From Bremerella volcania (GTDB taxonomy: Bacteria > Planctomycetota > Planctomycetia > Pirellulales > Pirellulaceae): 64,000 nt of DNA. Below, in pieces: positions 1-8,807 of this stretch (positions are counted from its first letter, which is position 1; the number at the start of each line of letters is the position of its first letter). The stretch is from assembly GCF_007748115.1 (NCBI RefSeq), contig NZ_CP036289.1, forward strand, positions 4,464,001 through 4,528,000. Direction: 5' to 3'. The position numbers were made by a program, and so were the translations under genes. The notes beneath the pieces were generated by a model. That model did no database searches. It was not told where the DNA came from and saw only the letters and a program-made list of their open reading frames with translations.

Positions 1-190
1 AGTACTTTTTGTTTTGTATATTTCTTTTAACCAGAGCCGTCAAGGAAATTAATGCCGGCGAAAAGAATCACAACACGGGCGATCAACCTCCAGAACCAAG
101 CATGCGAATTTGATATAAACAGGTTGAGTTTGTCACCTCGCCGCAGGGACCGCGGTTCGCATCACCCTTCTTACACTACGGAGAAACACC

Positions 191-979
191 ATGCGATGTC
201 TCGTTGCATCCCTCGCGATCCTTGCCCTAACCGCTTCCATTGCTAACGCTGAAGTCAAAACCAAGGTCATCGAATACAAGGTCGGTGATCAAGCGTTCGA
301 CGGCTTTCTGGCCTACGACGACACGATCGAAGGCCCACGACCCGCCGTGGTCGTCTTTCATGAATGGTGGGGACTAAATGACTACGCCAAGAAGCGAACG
401 AAGATGCTGGCCGAACTCGGCTACGTGGCGTTCGCCGCGGATATGTACGGCGATGGCCAGTTCGTCGATCACCCCAAAGACGCTGGTCAGATGGCCGGCA
501 AGGTCCGAGCCAATGTCGAGCAGTGGCAAAAGCGGGCCGTTGCTGCGCTCGATGTCCTAAAGAAGCAGCCGCAGTGCGATCCTGCCAAGATCGCCGCGAT
601 CGGCTACTGTTTTGGTGGTTCGACCGCATTACAGCTAGGCTACACCGGCGCCGATGTCGACGCGATAGCGACGTTCCATGCTGCCTTACCGACACCGACC
701 AAGGAACAAGCCGAAGCAATCCAAGCCAAGGTCTTGGTATGCCACGGTGCTGACGATGGCTTCGTTTCCCAGGAATCGATTGACGCGTTCCAGGAAAAAC
801 TGAAGGACGCTGAAGTCGATCTCAACTTCGTGGCCTTCCCAGGTGCCGTCCACAGCTTCACGGTGGAAGACTCCGGCAAGCATGGCAACCCCGGCATGCA
901 ATACAACAAGGAAGCCGACGAGAAGTCTTGGACCCTGCTATTGAAACTGCTGAAGAGTGAATTGGGGCCGGTTAAATAG
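191..979 (+). CDS. secreted dienelactone hydrolase family protein
   Basis: This is an alpha/beta hydrolase of the dienelactone hydrolase family, 262 residues long. A signal peptide covers about residues 1-20 (charged start, hydrophobic core, ANA cleavage site), so it probably acts in the periplasm. The nucleophile is the Cys in GYCFGG (Cys140), with an acid in the GADDGF motif (about 188) and the His in AVHSF (about 221), so the family Cys-Asp-His triad is complete. In the family these enzymes hydrolyse lactones or esters; the real substrate cannot be read from sequence. The ATG is preceded by the ribosome-binding-like GGAGAAAC. It converges on the GH5-like gene, with only 6 bp between the stops. 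Confidence 0.9.
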   Translation: MRCLVASLAILALTASIANAEVKTKVIEYKVGDQAFDGFLAYDDTIEGPRPAVVVFHEWWGLNDYAKKRTKMLAELGYVAFAADMYGDGQFVDHPKDAGQMAGKVRANVEQWQKRAVAALDVLKKQPQCDPAKIAAIGYCFGGSTALQLGYTGADVDAIATFHAALPTPTKEQAEAIQAKVLVCHGADDGFVSQESIDAFQEKLKDAEVDLNFVAFPGAVHSFTVEDSGKHGNPGMQYNKEADEKSWTLLLKLLKSELGPVK

Positions 980-985
980 CTTCGA

Positions 986-2080
986 TTATTTCGATGCTTC
1001 AGGGGCACCCTGGCGAAAACGCTCAAGCCACTTCGCCGAGATCGCTCCCTGCATGGTGCCGGCTTCTGTGTATTCCTCTTGGGTGGTCCCCCAGTAGAAA
1101 CTGGTAACGCCATCGGTGATGGGCCTGGCCTTAGCGAGGAACTGCTCGGCTTCTTCCAAAGAGCACTTCAGGGGAAAGAACTCCTCAATCACCAGAGGCT
1201 TGCCGATATCGTAGACCTTGAGCGCGACAATGGCTTTTTCGACGCCATCCCTTTCGGGATAGAAGTGCACGCTGGCGAAGTCGAGCGGCCCGCTGACTTC
1301 TTCGCTGTAAAAGAGTGGCTTGGCATTGGGCCACACATGAGCCCACGGAATGACGCCGACGGTGATTAGCGTTTGCGGATCGACTTCGCGGATCGCATCG
1401 GTGAGTGTTTTCACCCAGGCCGCGGCGATCTCCTTATTGTCACGGCCGGCGGCATCGGTGGTGATCCGCTGCACGAAGTATTTGCCCCCGAGGGGTTCAC
1501 CGACCAGCCACTGATCCGCGTTGGTTCCGCCCCCTAGAACCGGTTCGTTCATCAGGTCGTAGCAAAAAACGGCGGGACTATCCTTACATTTTTTGGCAAC
1601 AGCTTTCCAGAAGTTGGCCTGAACCTGCCAGCGGTCGGCCTCCTTCATTTCGTCATACCAGACAGGCACATCCTGCTTATGGTAACAGCCCAGGCCGGTC
1701 AGGTTCAGGTAAAGCTGTTCCGCTTCGGCCAGCTTCACCAGGTCGGCGAGTTTCTGGAGGTTCTCCTCGTTAGGCTCAGAGGCCGTTTTCATGAACTTGG
1801 GCAGTTGCAAATGAACCCTGACGACATTGGCCCCCAGCGACTTGATCTCGCTAAAGTCCTCTTCAATCATTGCCCAATCATCATGCCAATAGTCTTCGAT
1901 CAGTTTGCCGTCGCCATCGTGGTCGTAGTTGACACCCCAGACATAGAAAGCCGTTTCCGTGCCTGCCAGGCGAAAGTCCTTGCCATCTTCCGAGAGAACG
2001 ATCTTTGATTGTGGCTCATCGGCAATAGACAGGGGCGGAGCAAGGGTCAACGCAAAGAGAACGGCCAGCGAGGCTTTCAT
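986..2080 (-). CDS. secreted glycoside hydrolase, GH5-like (cellulase/mannanase clan)
   Basis: A 364-residue TIM-barrel glycosidase of clan A. A signal peptide spans about residues 1-20 (ending LSIADE). The acid/base is the Glu of the LMNEP motif (Glu179) and the nucleophile lies in the VIEEFF strand (Glu299 or Glu300), the spacing expected for GH5. The early WGVNYDHDGDGK segment resembles the substrate-binding start of mannanase-like members. The substrate (mannan, glucan or a host glycan) is not determined. It stands alone between the converging dienelactone hydrolase and a membrane protein gene 53 bp upstream on the same strand. Confidence 0.82.
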   Translation of the reverse strand: MKASLAVLFALTLAPPLSIADEPQSKIVLSEDGKDFRLAGTETAFYVWGVNYDHDGDGKLIEDYWHDDWAMIEEDFSEIKSLGANVVRVHLQLPKFMKTASEPNEENLQKLADLVKLAEAEQLYLNLTGLGCYHKQDVPVWYDEMKEADRWQVQANFWKAVAKKCKDSPAVFCYDLMNEPVLGGGTNADQWLVGEPLGGKYFVQRITTDAAGRDNKEIAAAWVKTLTDAIREVDPQTLITVGVIPWAHVWPNAKPLFYSEEVSGPLDFASVHFYPERDGVEKAIVALKVYDIGKPLVIEEFFPLKCSLEEAEQFLAKARPITDGVTSFYWGTTQEEYTEAGTMQGAISAKWLERFRQGAPEASK

Positions 2081-2133
2081 GGCGGGCTCCAGAATCGAGG
2101 GGGGGAGAGCGTACGGGGAAAGGTCTTAGTATT

Positions 2134-2784
2134 CTACTCGATCGGTTGTTGACTAGTTTCTTGATTCTCTTGAAATCGCTGAAACCCAACGGCGAACTTG
2201 CCGCCGAGGTATCCCAGAAGAAGAGCCCAAAAGACATGTCCCAACGTGAAGTATGTCTCTTGGCTTGGCGTATGCACGACTTGGATTGCGTTAATAACCA
2301 TGTTTTGACCGCTGCCGATTATGAATCCTCCCCCACCTCCGACCATGGTCGAACCCAAACTGTTACCTTCGGAATCCGTGACGTTTCCATAGATATCCAT
2401 CGTTGGAGCGAGTGAGGCGGGGATCGCCTCTCCGTCTTTCATGTACTTGGTGTGCGTGAGGACCGGCTGCCAGTGATACATCCAGTTTGTGGTTGGCAAC
2501 TGGCGAAGTTCCGAGAACAGAGTGAAGCTATTATTCTCGACAAGAATCAAAGCGGCGAAGTAGCCGATCGCGAAGCAGCAGAAACCGGTCGCGAAGGCCC
2601 GCCATGGCCCCCTGCCAACGCGTGAAATCGCAAGCAGCGAAAAGAGAAACAGCATCACGCCCATCAGCACGAGCCATAGAAAGATCTGGGGCGCCCACAT
2701 CGAGCCGATAACCACGACCCCGGTCGTAAGCACGACAACCAACTCCAAGAGGGACCACTGGACGAGTGCTTGCCGCTGACTCAT
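2134..2784 (-). CDS. hypothetical four-helix membrane protein
   Basis: A 216-residue protein I do not recognise. Three hydrophobic helices lie in the first 100 residues (around 12-30, 33-55 and 62-83) and one near residues 180-200. Between them is an outside or periplasmic segment containing a glycine run (VGGGGGF). The short polar tail ends in glutamines. It follows glgX on the same strand, but a strong terminator separates them, so it is probably transcribed independently. Confidence 0.7.
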   Translation of the reverse strand: MSQRQALVQWSLLELVVVLTTGVVVIGSMWAPQIFLWLVLMGVMLFLFSLLAISRVGRGPWRAFATGFCCFAIGYFAALILVENNSFTLFSELRQLPTTNWMYHWQPVLTHTKYMKDGEAIPASLAPTMDIYGNVTDSEGNSLGSTMVGGGGGFIIGSGQNMVINAIQVVHTPSQETYFTLGHVFWALLLGYLGGKFAVGFQRFQENQETSQQPIE

Positions 2785-2805
2785 GACCTACACCTTCGAA
2801 ACAAA

Positions 2806-2833
2806 AAATGGCGGCTTGTTTCCAAGCCGCCAT
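2806..2833 (-). terminator. Rho-independent terminator of glgX
   Basis: A perfect 11-bp stem (2808-2818 with 2823-2833, loop of 4) is followed on the minus strand by a run of T (2802-2807). It lies 30 bp beyond the glgX stop codon, in the correct orientation to end its transcript. Confidence 0.85.
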
Positions 2834-2862
2834 CATAGATCGTTTTTACAACGCACGCGAAC

Positions 2863-4950
2863 TTATCGCGAAGCGACATAAATACGCACGCTGCGTTCCG
2901 GCATGACGAACTTGCCGGCCGCCGGTGGTCGCGGGCCGTTGAGGTCTGGGTAAACGTCGCTCGGCGAAGTCGCTGCCGTGTCGACGAACATTCGCCAACT
3001 GGTACCCTTGGCAACCGGTGGCAGTATGAACTGTTGAGGCGAAGGACTACCGTTCATTAAAAGCAGAACGTCGCGACCGATATTTTCAGGATCGTTGTCC
3101 TTTTGTGGAGCCGCAAAAAGACACGTCAACATCGAGTCGCCGCTGTCCCAATCGACGGCGGTGCCCAAGTTGTTGTACCAGTTCACGTCGTACAGGCCTC
3201 GACGTCCGGTCGGATAACCACCCAGGAAGTGCTTTTGACGCACGGTGGGTTGATCGCGACGGAAGGCGACTAATGCTCGGACGAAGCGACGCATCTCGTC
3301 GTTCTTCTTGACCAGCGACCAGTCAAGCCAGGAGATTTCGTTGTCTTGGCAGTAGGCATTGTTGTTGCCGTGCTGCGTACGACGGACTTCGTCTCCCATC
3401 AGAATCATCGGCACGCCTTGCGACATCAGCAACGTGCAGAACATGTTCTTGATCTGCTGCCGGCGAATCTTTTCGATGCTCGTTCGCTTGGTCGGACCTT
3501 CCACACCGTAGTTGTAACTCAGGTTGTGGTTGTCGCCGTCGCGGTTCCCTTCCCCGTTCGCCTCGTTGTGCTTGTGGTTGTACGACACAAGGTCGTTCAT
3601 CGGGAAGCCATCGTGCGAGGTGATGAAGTTAATGCTGTGATACGGCTGACGGCCGCCAGCCTGGTAAAGGTCGCTGGAACCTGCCAAACGCGTGGCGAGC
3701 GCCCCGAGCTTGTGCGGTTCACCCTTCCAGAAGCTGCGGATGTCGTCGCGGTAACGGCCGTTCCATTCCGCCCAACGCAAGTTGGCGAAAGAACCGACCT
3801 GGTACGCACCTGCGGCGTCCCATGCTTCGGCAATGATCTTGGTATCGGCCAGCATTGGGTCTTCGGCGATCGCTTCCACCAGCGGCGGATTGGCCACCAG
3901 GTTACCGGTGCGGTCGCGGCTGAGAATCGACGCGAGGTCGAAGCGGAAACCGTCAACGTGGTAGTTATGCACCCAGTGACGCAGACTGTTAAAAATCATC
4001 TCACGAACGATCGGGTGGTTACCGTTGACCGTGTTACCGCAGCCTGAGTAGTTCTTGTACTCGCGACCGCCGTTGGCCAGCATGTAGTAGACCTGATTTT
4101 CGAGCCCCTTGAAGCTGAGGATCGGGCCCTTCTCGTTCCCTTCGCACGTATGGTTGTAAACGACGTCGAGGATGACCTCGATGCCCGCCTGGTGCAGGGC
4201 TTTCACCATCTCTTTGAATTCGCGAACCTGGCCGCCGGGCGTCTTGCTTGCCGCGTACCCGCGGTGAGGCGCGAAGAAGGCCATGGAGTCGTAACCCCAG
4301 TAGTTGCCGCGGGTCGGCGTCTTGCCGGTCACCATGTCCATGATGGGGAATTCGTGGATCGGCATCAGCTCAACCGCAGTCACCCCCAACGACTTGAGAT
4401 ATGGGATCTTCTCGATCACACCGCGATAAGTGCCTGGGTGATCCACGCCGCTCGACTCGTGCGCGGTGAACCCTTTGACGTGCATCTCGTAGATGATCGA
4501 TTCGCTCAGGTCCCGCTTCAAATGGCGGTCCCCTTCCCAATTGAAGCTTTCGTCGACCACCACGCACTTGGGCGGACGGATGATGCCGTCGTCGGCAGCC
4601 TGAAAGGTACCCGCCAGCGCTTTGGCGTAGGGGTCAATCAGCCGGGCACGACCGTCGAAGAGCATGCCTTCGTCGGGGTTGTACGGCCCCTCGGCTTGGA
4701 AGTGATATAGCTGACCGGCCGACAGACCTGGAATGAAGATACTCCAGATATCTCCCCATCGATCTGTCTCGCGGTCGAAGTCGATGATTTCGCTCGGTTC
4801 GCGATCATCGACGTTCTTATAGAGCAAAAGTCGCATCGCCGTGGCGGATCGGCTGAATACAACAAACCGTACGCCGCGTTCGTGCAGGATCGCTCCATAA
4901 GGAAGCACGTGACTAAATTGCAGCTCCGGATGCGGATGAACCATAAGCAT
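2863..4950 (-). CDS. glgX: glycogen debranching enzyme GlgX
   Basis: A 695-residue GH13 debranching enzyme that hydrolyses alpha-1,6 branches in (limit-dextrin) glycogen in the cytoplasm. The N-terminal part looks like the CBM48/isoamylase-N domain. The catalytic barrel carries the four GH13 regions in order: DVVYNHT (about 262), GFRFDLA with the nucleophile Asp (about 337), IIAEAWD with the acid Glu (about 375) and ITSHDGF (about 446). The length is typical for GlgX/TreX. A second ATG two codons downstream is an equally plausible start. No other glycogen gene is adjacent. Transcription ends at the hairpin at 2806-2833. Confidence 0.93.
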   Translation of the reverse strand: MLMVHPHPELQFSHVLPYGAILHERGVRFVVFSRSATAMRLLLYKNVDDREPSEIIDFDRETDRWGDIWSIFIPGLSAGQLYHFQAEGPYNPDEGMLFDGRARLIDPYAKALAGTFQAADDGIIRPPKCVVVDESFNWEGDRHLKRDLSESIIYEMHVKGFTAHESSGVDHPGTYRGVIEKIPYLKSLGVTAVELMPIHEFPIMDMVTGKTPTRGNYWGYDSMAFFAPHRGYAASKTPGGQVREFKEMVKALHQAGIEVILDVVYNHTCEGNEKGPILSFKGLENQVYYMLANGGREYKNYSGCGNTVNGNHPIVREMIFNSLRHWVHNYHVDGFRFDLASILSRDRTGNLVANPPLVEAIAEDPMLADTKIIAEAWDAAGAYQVGSFANLRWAEWNGRYRDDIRSFWKGEPHKLGALATRLAGSSDLYQAGGRQPYHSINFITSHDGFPMNDLVSYNHKHNEANGEGNRDGDNHNLSYNYGVEGPTKRTSIEKIRRQQIKNMFCTLLMSQGVPMILMGDEVRRTQHGNNNAYCQDNEISWLDWSLVKKNDEMRRFVRALVAFRRDQPTVRQKHFLGGYPTGRRGLYDVNWYNNLGTAVDWDSGDSMLTCLFAAPQKDNDPENIGRDVLLLMNGSPSPQQFILPPVAKGTSWRMFVDTAATSPSDVYPDLNGPRPPAAGKFVMPERSVRIYVASR

Positions 4951-5539
4951 AGGCGACTGTCCGATCTAACCTCCTAAGACCTCGATTGAATGATTGTGTT
5001 GAAACACTACCACCCAATTCGCAGCAGACCGGAGAAGACGCCCCTCCTAAAACCAATTTTTTTACTTCAAAACACGTGATGCATCGTCTGGCGAAATAAT
5101 AGCTTAGGGCTAAGGCGTAGGTCCTGCGTAGAGTTTACCGATTCGACGGAGTCCAACCTGCCGACGGCGTCGTCTGGGATGACTGAGATTGCCTCGGCAA
5201 CAAGTCCCACTGGATTGTCCGCGTTAACCGCAATGTTCGGGCCAATAGGAAATGGAATCGGAAGCCGCCTACGATTATTTTTCCCATTCCACCGATTTTG
5301 CCGGTTTATTTTAACCATTCTGTTGCCCGCATTTGAACACGGTCCCCTCTCTGGATGCTAGGGGCAGAGCAAATAATGCTCAAATCGGCGGCACGCCTAG
5401 GCGGAGAAGAATTTTCGGAAATCTTCCTTTAAGAGTCCCCTGTGCCTTCCCAAGGGTGAGGGTTAGGAAGCTGGTACCAATTTCGCCCCTCACCCTAACC
5501 CTCTCCCCGAAGGGTCGAGGGGACGAGATTCGGGGTGCG
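4951..5539. other. long intergenic region between divergent glgX and purM
   Basis: About 660 bp separate the glgX and purM start codons. I find no convincing gene: the short open frames here lack homology-like motifs and good ribosome-binding sites. The region holds the upstream sequences of both genes and, at 5433-5524, one copy of the dispersed palindromic repeat. Confidence 0.6.
5433..5524. repeat. dispersed palindromic repeat, long form (copy 1)
   Basis: The outer arms GTCCCC and GGGGAC (5433-5438, 5519-5524) enclose nested arms, including GGGTGAGGG with CCCTCACCC. The central part closely matches the copy at 8641-8749: both carry a GGTACCAA motif followed by a TTCGCCCCTCACCCTA block. 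It is more diverged than the other three copies. Confidence 0.75.
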
Positions 5540-5568
5540 TTGACAATCCTGGCAGTGGGGTCGAAAAT
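5540..5568 (+). promoter_or_regulatory. candidate sigma-70-type promoter of purM
   Basis: A consensus -35 TTGACA (5540-5545) is followed after 17 bp by GAAAAT (5563-5568, four of six matches to the -10 consensus). It lies 45 bp upstream of the purM start codon, directly after the palindromic repeat. Seen by eye only. Confidence 0.4.
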
Positions 5569-5612
5569 CTTCGTTTCTGGACGCTAAACCCCCGTTTCGA
5601 TTGACAACCATA

Positions 5613-6674
5613 ATGGCAAAAGCCACCTACAAAGATGCCGGCGTCGACCTAGACGTTTACGCAGAATCGATGTCCCGTCTTCCCCGGTTGGTAAAGCGGA
5701 CCTTCTCCCCCCGGGTGATGCAGCTAGACGGTGGTTTCGCAGGGCTCTTCAAACTCGACTTCGACAACGCTCTGTTCGCTCGAAAGTACGAAGACCCAGT
5801 CCTTATCTCGTGTACCGATGGCGTCGGCACGAAGATCAAGCTGGCCATCGACAGCGGCAAGCACGACACCGTTGGAATCGACCTGGTCGCCATGTGCGTG
5901 AACGATGCCATCTGCTGCGGGGCCGAACCCCTGTTTTTCCTCGACTACATTGCCATGGGGAAAGATGATCCGGAACTGCTGGAACAACTGGTCACCGGCA
6001 TTACCAACGGCTGTGTCGATAGCGACTGCGCCTTGATCGGCGGCGAAACGGCGATCATGCCCGACTTGTACAAAATTGGCGATTACGACATGGCCGGCTT
6101 CTGCGTGGGCGTGGCCGACCGCAAGCATCTGATCGACGGCAAAGCGATTGCCGAGGGGGATGTGGTCCTGGGATTGTCCTCCAGCGGCGTGCACTCCAAC
6201 GGCTTCAGCCTGGTTCGCAAGGTCGTCTTCGATATCGCCGGGCTGAGCCTGGACGATCACATCGAATCGCTCGGGGCGACGGTTGGCGAAACGCTTCTAA
6301 CTCCGACCAAGATTTACGTTCAACCGGTTCGTAACGTTCTTTCCCATTACAAGATCAAGAACGTCGTTCACGGCATCGCCCATATCACCGGCGGTGGCTT
6401 GCAGGAAAACCTGGAACGCATCCTGCCTAAGAATGTCGACGTCGAAATCAAGAAGGGAAGTTGGCCGGAACTACCGGTCTTCCCGTGGATCCAGCAGTTG
6501 GGCGAGATCGAAGACGAAGAGATGGCTCGCGTCTTCAACATGGGCATCGGGCTGGTCGTGATTGTCAGCAGCTACTACGCCGCCAGTGTGCAGAAGATGC
6601 TGACCGAAGGTGGCTGCGACGTCTTCGAGTTGGGCAAGGTCACCTCAGGCAGTGGCAAGGTCGAGTTGCGTTAG
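5613..6674 (+). CDS. purM: phosphoribosylformylglycinamidine cyclo-ligase PurM
   Basis: PurM (AIR synthetase) makes aminoimidazole ribonucleotide from FGAM with ATP, step five of purine synthesis, in the cytoplasm. The family signatures are all visible: [37 protein letters not shown] and [11 protein letters not shown]. The length (353 residues) matches the family. I chose the ATG at 5613; an in-frame TTG four codons upstream (5601) has no better support. It stands alone, without other pur genes. Its 3' end overlaps the convergent amidohydrolase gene by 30 bp. Confidence 0.96.
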   Translation: MAKATYKDAGVDLDVYAESMSRLPRLVKRTFSPRVMQLDGGFAGLFKLDFDNALFARKYEDPVLISCTDGVGTKIKLAIDSGKHDTVGIDLVAMCVNDAICCGAEPLFFLDYIAMGKDDPELLEQLVTGITNGCVDSDCALIGGETAIMPDLYKIGDYDMAGFCVGVADRKHLIDGKAIAEGDVVLGLSSSGVHSNGFSLVRKVVFDIAGLSLDDHIESLGATVGETLLTPTKIYVQPVRNVLSHYKIKNVVHGIAHITGGGLQENLERILPKNVDVEIKKGSWPELPVFPWIQQLGEIEDEEMARVFNMGIGLVVIVSSYYAASVQKMLTEGGCDVFELGKVTSGSGKVELR

Positions 6675-7880
6675 ACCAACTCCCAGGTTCCAAAGCCGCG
6701 GACGCTCGGCTAACATCGCGCTGAGAACATCGGGGCAATCGCTTCCGACATGAAATGCCGTGGCCATCGCTTTCTGTCCGGCATCGATCGTCCCGAAAGA
6801 GCCTTCCAACCCCAAAGCAAACGCCGCATCGCGGGTTACCATGGGCAATAGCTGCTCGGCCGGAATGTTGGGAAACGTCTGGGCAACGTGCTGCAACTCT
6901 GCCCACAAATCGAGGTCCGGCGACGAAGCCCTTGAGTCGGTCCCGAGTACTACGCGAATGCCATCGGCCAGTAGTGCTTCCATCGGATGGCGATCGTGAT
7001 GAAAGTACGCGTGGGTACGCGGGCAATAGCAGACGCTCATCGTCTCTTGGTACTTTTTGAGTAGTGCGATCTCGGGCTCGGAAAGATAGTTGCCATGCAC
7101 CACCATGGCCCGGTAGGCCGGGGCAAGATGCTCGATATACTCCGCCGGCTTCTTTCCGCCGGGAAAATCTTCTTCTCGGAACAATCCCATATGCTCGAGC
7201 ATCATCCGAAACGGGCCGGTTCCCTTTTCAAGCAACTCAAGTTCCTCGAGAGACTCGGCCAGGTGCATCGCCAGGGGCAACTGATATTGCCGCGAAAGCT
7301 TGACGCACTCGTCGACAATTCCCATCCCGGCGGAATAAGGCGCATGGGGGCTTAGCCCAGCCGTGACGTTCTCGTGCGACCAGAGATAGACCGCATGCTC
7401 GCGAGCCTGGCCAAACCGCTCTTCTTTTCGCTCAGGATCCAGCCCAAGTATTTCCAGCATGGAAACGACCTGCACGTCGGGCCGATCGTAGGCGACTTCC
7501 ATCAGCGGAAGCGTTGCGATCTCGCCAACAACTCCGACACCGTGTTCGGCGCACTGCTTGAGCCCGTGACGAATGGCTTGTGCCTTTTCGACTGCCAGGT
7601 CCTCGCCGAAGCCTTGCCGGTAGCGAATCACCTCCGTGATCCACTGCGGAAAGGTCATGCCCTGCGTTCCCAGGGGATGTTTTAAGTTGCTGAATTCGAG
7701 ATGCGTGTGCGCGTTGACCAGCGCCGGCATGACGGCCCACTGGCTCAGGTCGACGGCGTCGTGCCAGATGCCTGTTTCTTCGATGCCGACGATGCGGTCG
7801 TCCTCGACCATCACCGTGGCATCCTGGATTGGGGCGCCACACATTGTGAAAAGCCAACCGACGCGATAGCGACGAATCAT
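6645..7880 (-). CDS. amidohydrolase family protein (cytosine deaminase / chlorohydrolase-like)
   Basis: A 411-residue metal-dependent hydrolase of the amidohydrolase superfamily, the type of chlorohydrolase or aminofutalosine/5-methylthioadenosine deaminase. Metal ligands are visible as NAHTHLEF (HxH), LSPHAPYS, the MHLAES strand and the LGTDSRAS Asp. The N-terminal small beta domain frames the barrel as usual. The ATG at 7880 overlaps the TGA of the upstream RluA gene by 4 bp (ATGA), which indicates translational coupling and decides the start. The substrate is unknown; an aromatic or purine-like deamination is possible but not shown. The last 30 bp overlap purM tail to tail. Confidence 0.85.
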   Translation of the reverse strand: MIRRYRVGWLFTMCGAPIQDATVMVEDDRIVGIEETGIWHDAVDLSQWAVMPALVNAHTHLEFSNLKHPLGTQGMTFPQWITEVIRYRQGFGEDLAVEKAQAIRHGLKQCAEHGVGVVGEIATLPLMEVAYDRPDVQVVSMLEILGLDPERKEERFGQAREHAVYLWSHENVTAGLSPHAPYSAGMGIVDECVKLSRQYQLPLAMHLAESLEELELLEKGTGPFRMMLEHMGLFREEDFPGGKKPAEYIEHLAPAYRAMVVHGNYLSEPEIALLKKYQETMSVCYCPRTHAYFHHDRHPMEALLADGIRVVLGTDSRASSPDLDLWAELQHVAQTFPNIPAEQLLPMVTRDAAFALGLEGSFGTIDAGQKAMATAFHVGSDCPDVLSAMLAERPRLWNLGVGLTQLDLATA

Positions 7881-8626
7881 GAAGTCACCTCCCCTACCAA
7901 TTGTTCCTTCAATTGCTGCCAGATACCCGATTCCCGCCAAGCCACGGGAAGCGGCGCGGTGATATCGACCTGCTCGTCCACCATCGGATGCCGAAACTGG
8001 AGCCGCCGAGCATGCAGCGCGATATGCTGATGTCGCACGTCTTCCACCTTCGGTCCGAATGCCTGCGAGGCCCCATAGAGTTCGTCCCCTAAAACAGGAA
8101 ATCCCCGCGCCGAACATTGCAAACGGATTTGATGATAACGCCCCGTTCCCAGTTCGACTTCCAATAGGCTATGCGAATCGGTCTGGGCCAGCACACGGTA
8201 GGCAAGCCGAGCAGACTTAGCCCCTTCGACCGATGGTTCGACAATCTCTCCTTGGGCGACGTCGGGAATCTTCCGCACGTGATCGTTCCACTCCCCTGCC
8301 TGGCTTTCGACGCGACCTTCGACGATGGCCCAATAGGTTTTATGAACGGTACGCTCGCGAAACTGCGCGGCCAGACGCTGTGCAGCCCGAACGTTGCGGC
8401 AGAAGACGATCGCTCCCGACACCGGTCGATCGAGCCGGTGAATGATCGCCAGGTAGATGTTGCCCGTCTTCCGTTCGCGCTGCTTGATGAAGTCGCGCAG
8501 CTGCGTTTCCAGGTTGTCGATCCCCGGAGGCGCTTGCGTCAGCAGCCCTGCCTGCTTCTGCACGCAGATACACGGCCCCTTCTCGTAAAGGATGCGAAAC
8601 GGCGGAGTGATCGTCGACGGATTCAT
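7877..8626 (-). CDS. RluA family pseudouridine synthase
   Basis: A 249-residue single-domain RluA-type synthase that converts uridine to pseudouridine in rRNA or tRNA. The catalytic motif HRLDRPVSG carries the essential Asp, and the end of the fold has GRYHQIRLQ. There is no S4 domain. I start at ATG 8626 because upstream in-frame codons run into the palindromic repeat at 8641-8749. It overlaps the amidohydrolase start by 4 bp, so the two form one transcription unit. The modified base cannot be predicted. Confidence 0.9.
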   Translation of the reverse strand: MNPSTITPPFRILYEKGPCICVQKQAGLLTQAPPGIDNLETQLRDFIKQRERKTGNIYLAIIHRLDRPVSGAIVFCRNVRAAQRLAAQFRERTVHKTYWAIVEGRVESQAGEWNDHVRKIPDVAQGEIVEPSVEGAKSARLAYRVLAQTDSHSLLEVELGTGRYHQIRLQCSARGFPVLGDELYGASQAFGPKVEDVRHQHIALHARRLQFRHPMVDEQVDITAPLPVAWRESGIWQQLKEQLVGEVTS

Positions 8627-8640
8627 GGGACCTATTATTT

Positions 8641-8749
8641 CTTGTCCCCTCTCCCTTCTCAAGGGAGAGGGCTAGGGTGAGGGTTGGTGAAGCGGGTACC
8701 AAGTTCGCCCCTCACCCTATCCCTCTCCCCCAAGGGGCGAGGGGACAAG
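8641..8749. repeat. dispersed palindromic repeat, long form (copy 2)
   Basis: The outer arms CTTGTCCCC (8641-8649) and GGGGACAAG (8741-8749) enclose a nested hairpin (CTCCCTT with AAGGGAG), then GGGTGAGGG with CCCTCACCC, then CCCTCTCCCC with GGGGCGAGGG. The outer arms are identical to those of the short copy at 63954-63990. It sits just upstream of the RluA start. Confidence 0.88.
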
Positions 8750-8752
8750 AAA

Positions 8753-8784
8753 TGGAAAACGCCAAGCAAATAGCTTGGCGTTTT
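8753..8784 (-). terminator. Rho-independent terminator of the Gfo/Idh/MocA gene
   Basis: A perfect 12-bp stem, AAAACGCCAAGC with GCTTGGCGTTTT (8756-8767 and 8773-8784), ends in T on the minus strand 24 bp after the oxidoreductase stop. Because it is symmetrical it can act in both directions. Confidence 0.85.
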
Positions 8785-8807
8785 CGCGTGTTGAACTATT
8801 CAGCCGG

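Noticed and set aside
52-246. A 64-codon frame at the window start overlapping the dienelactone hydrolase signal peptide.
   Set aside because: It overlaps a well-supported start in another frame and shows no motif.
5067-5361. Short open frames on both strands in the glgX-purM gap.
   Set aside because: No motif, no good ribosome-binding site, mutual overlap, and low-complexity composition.
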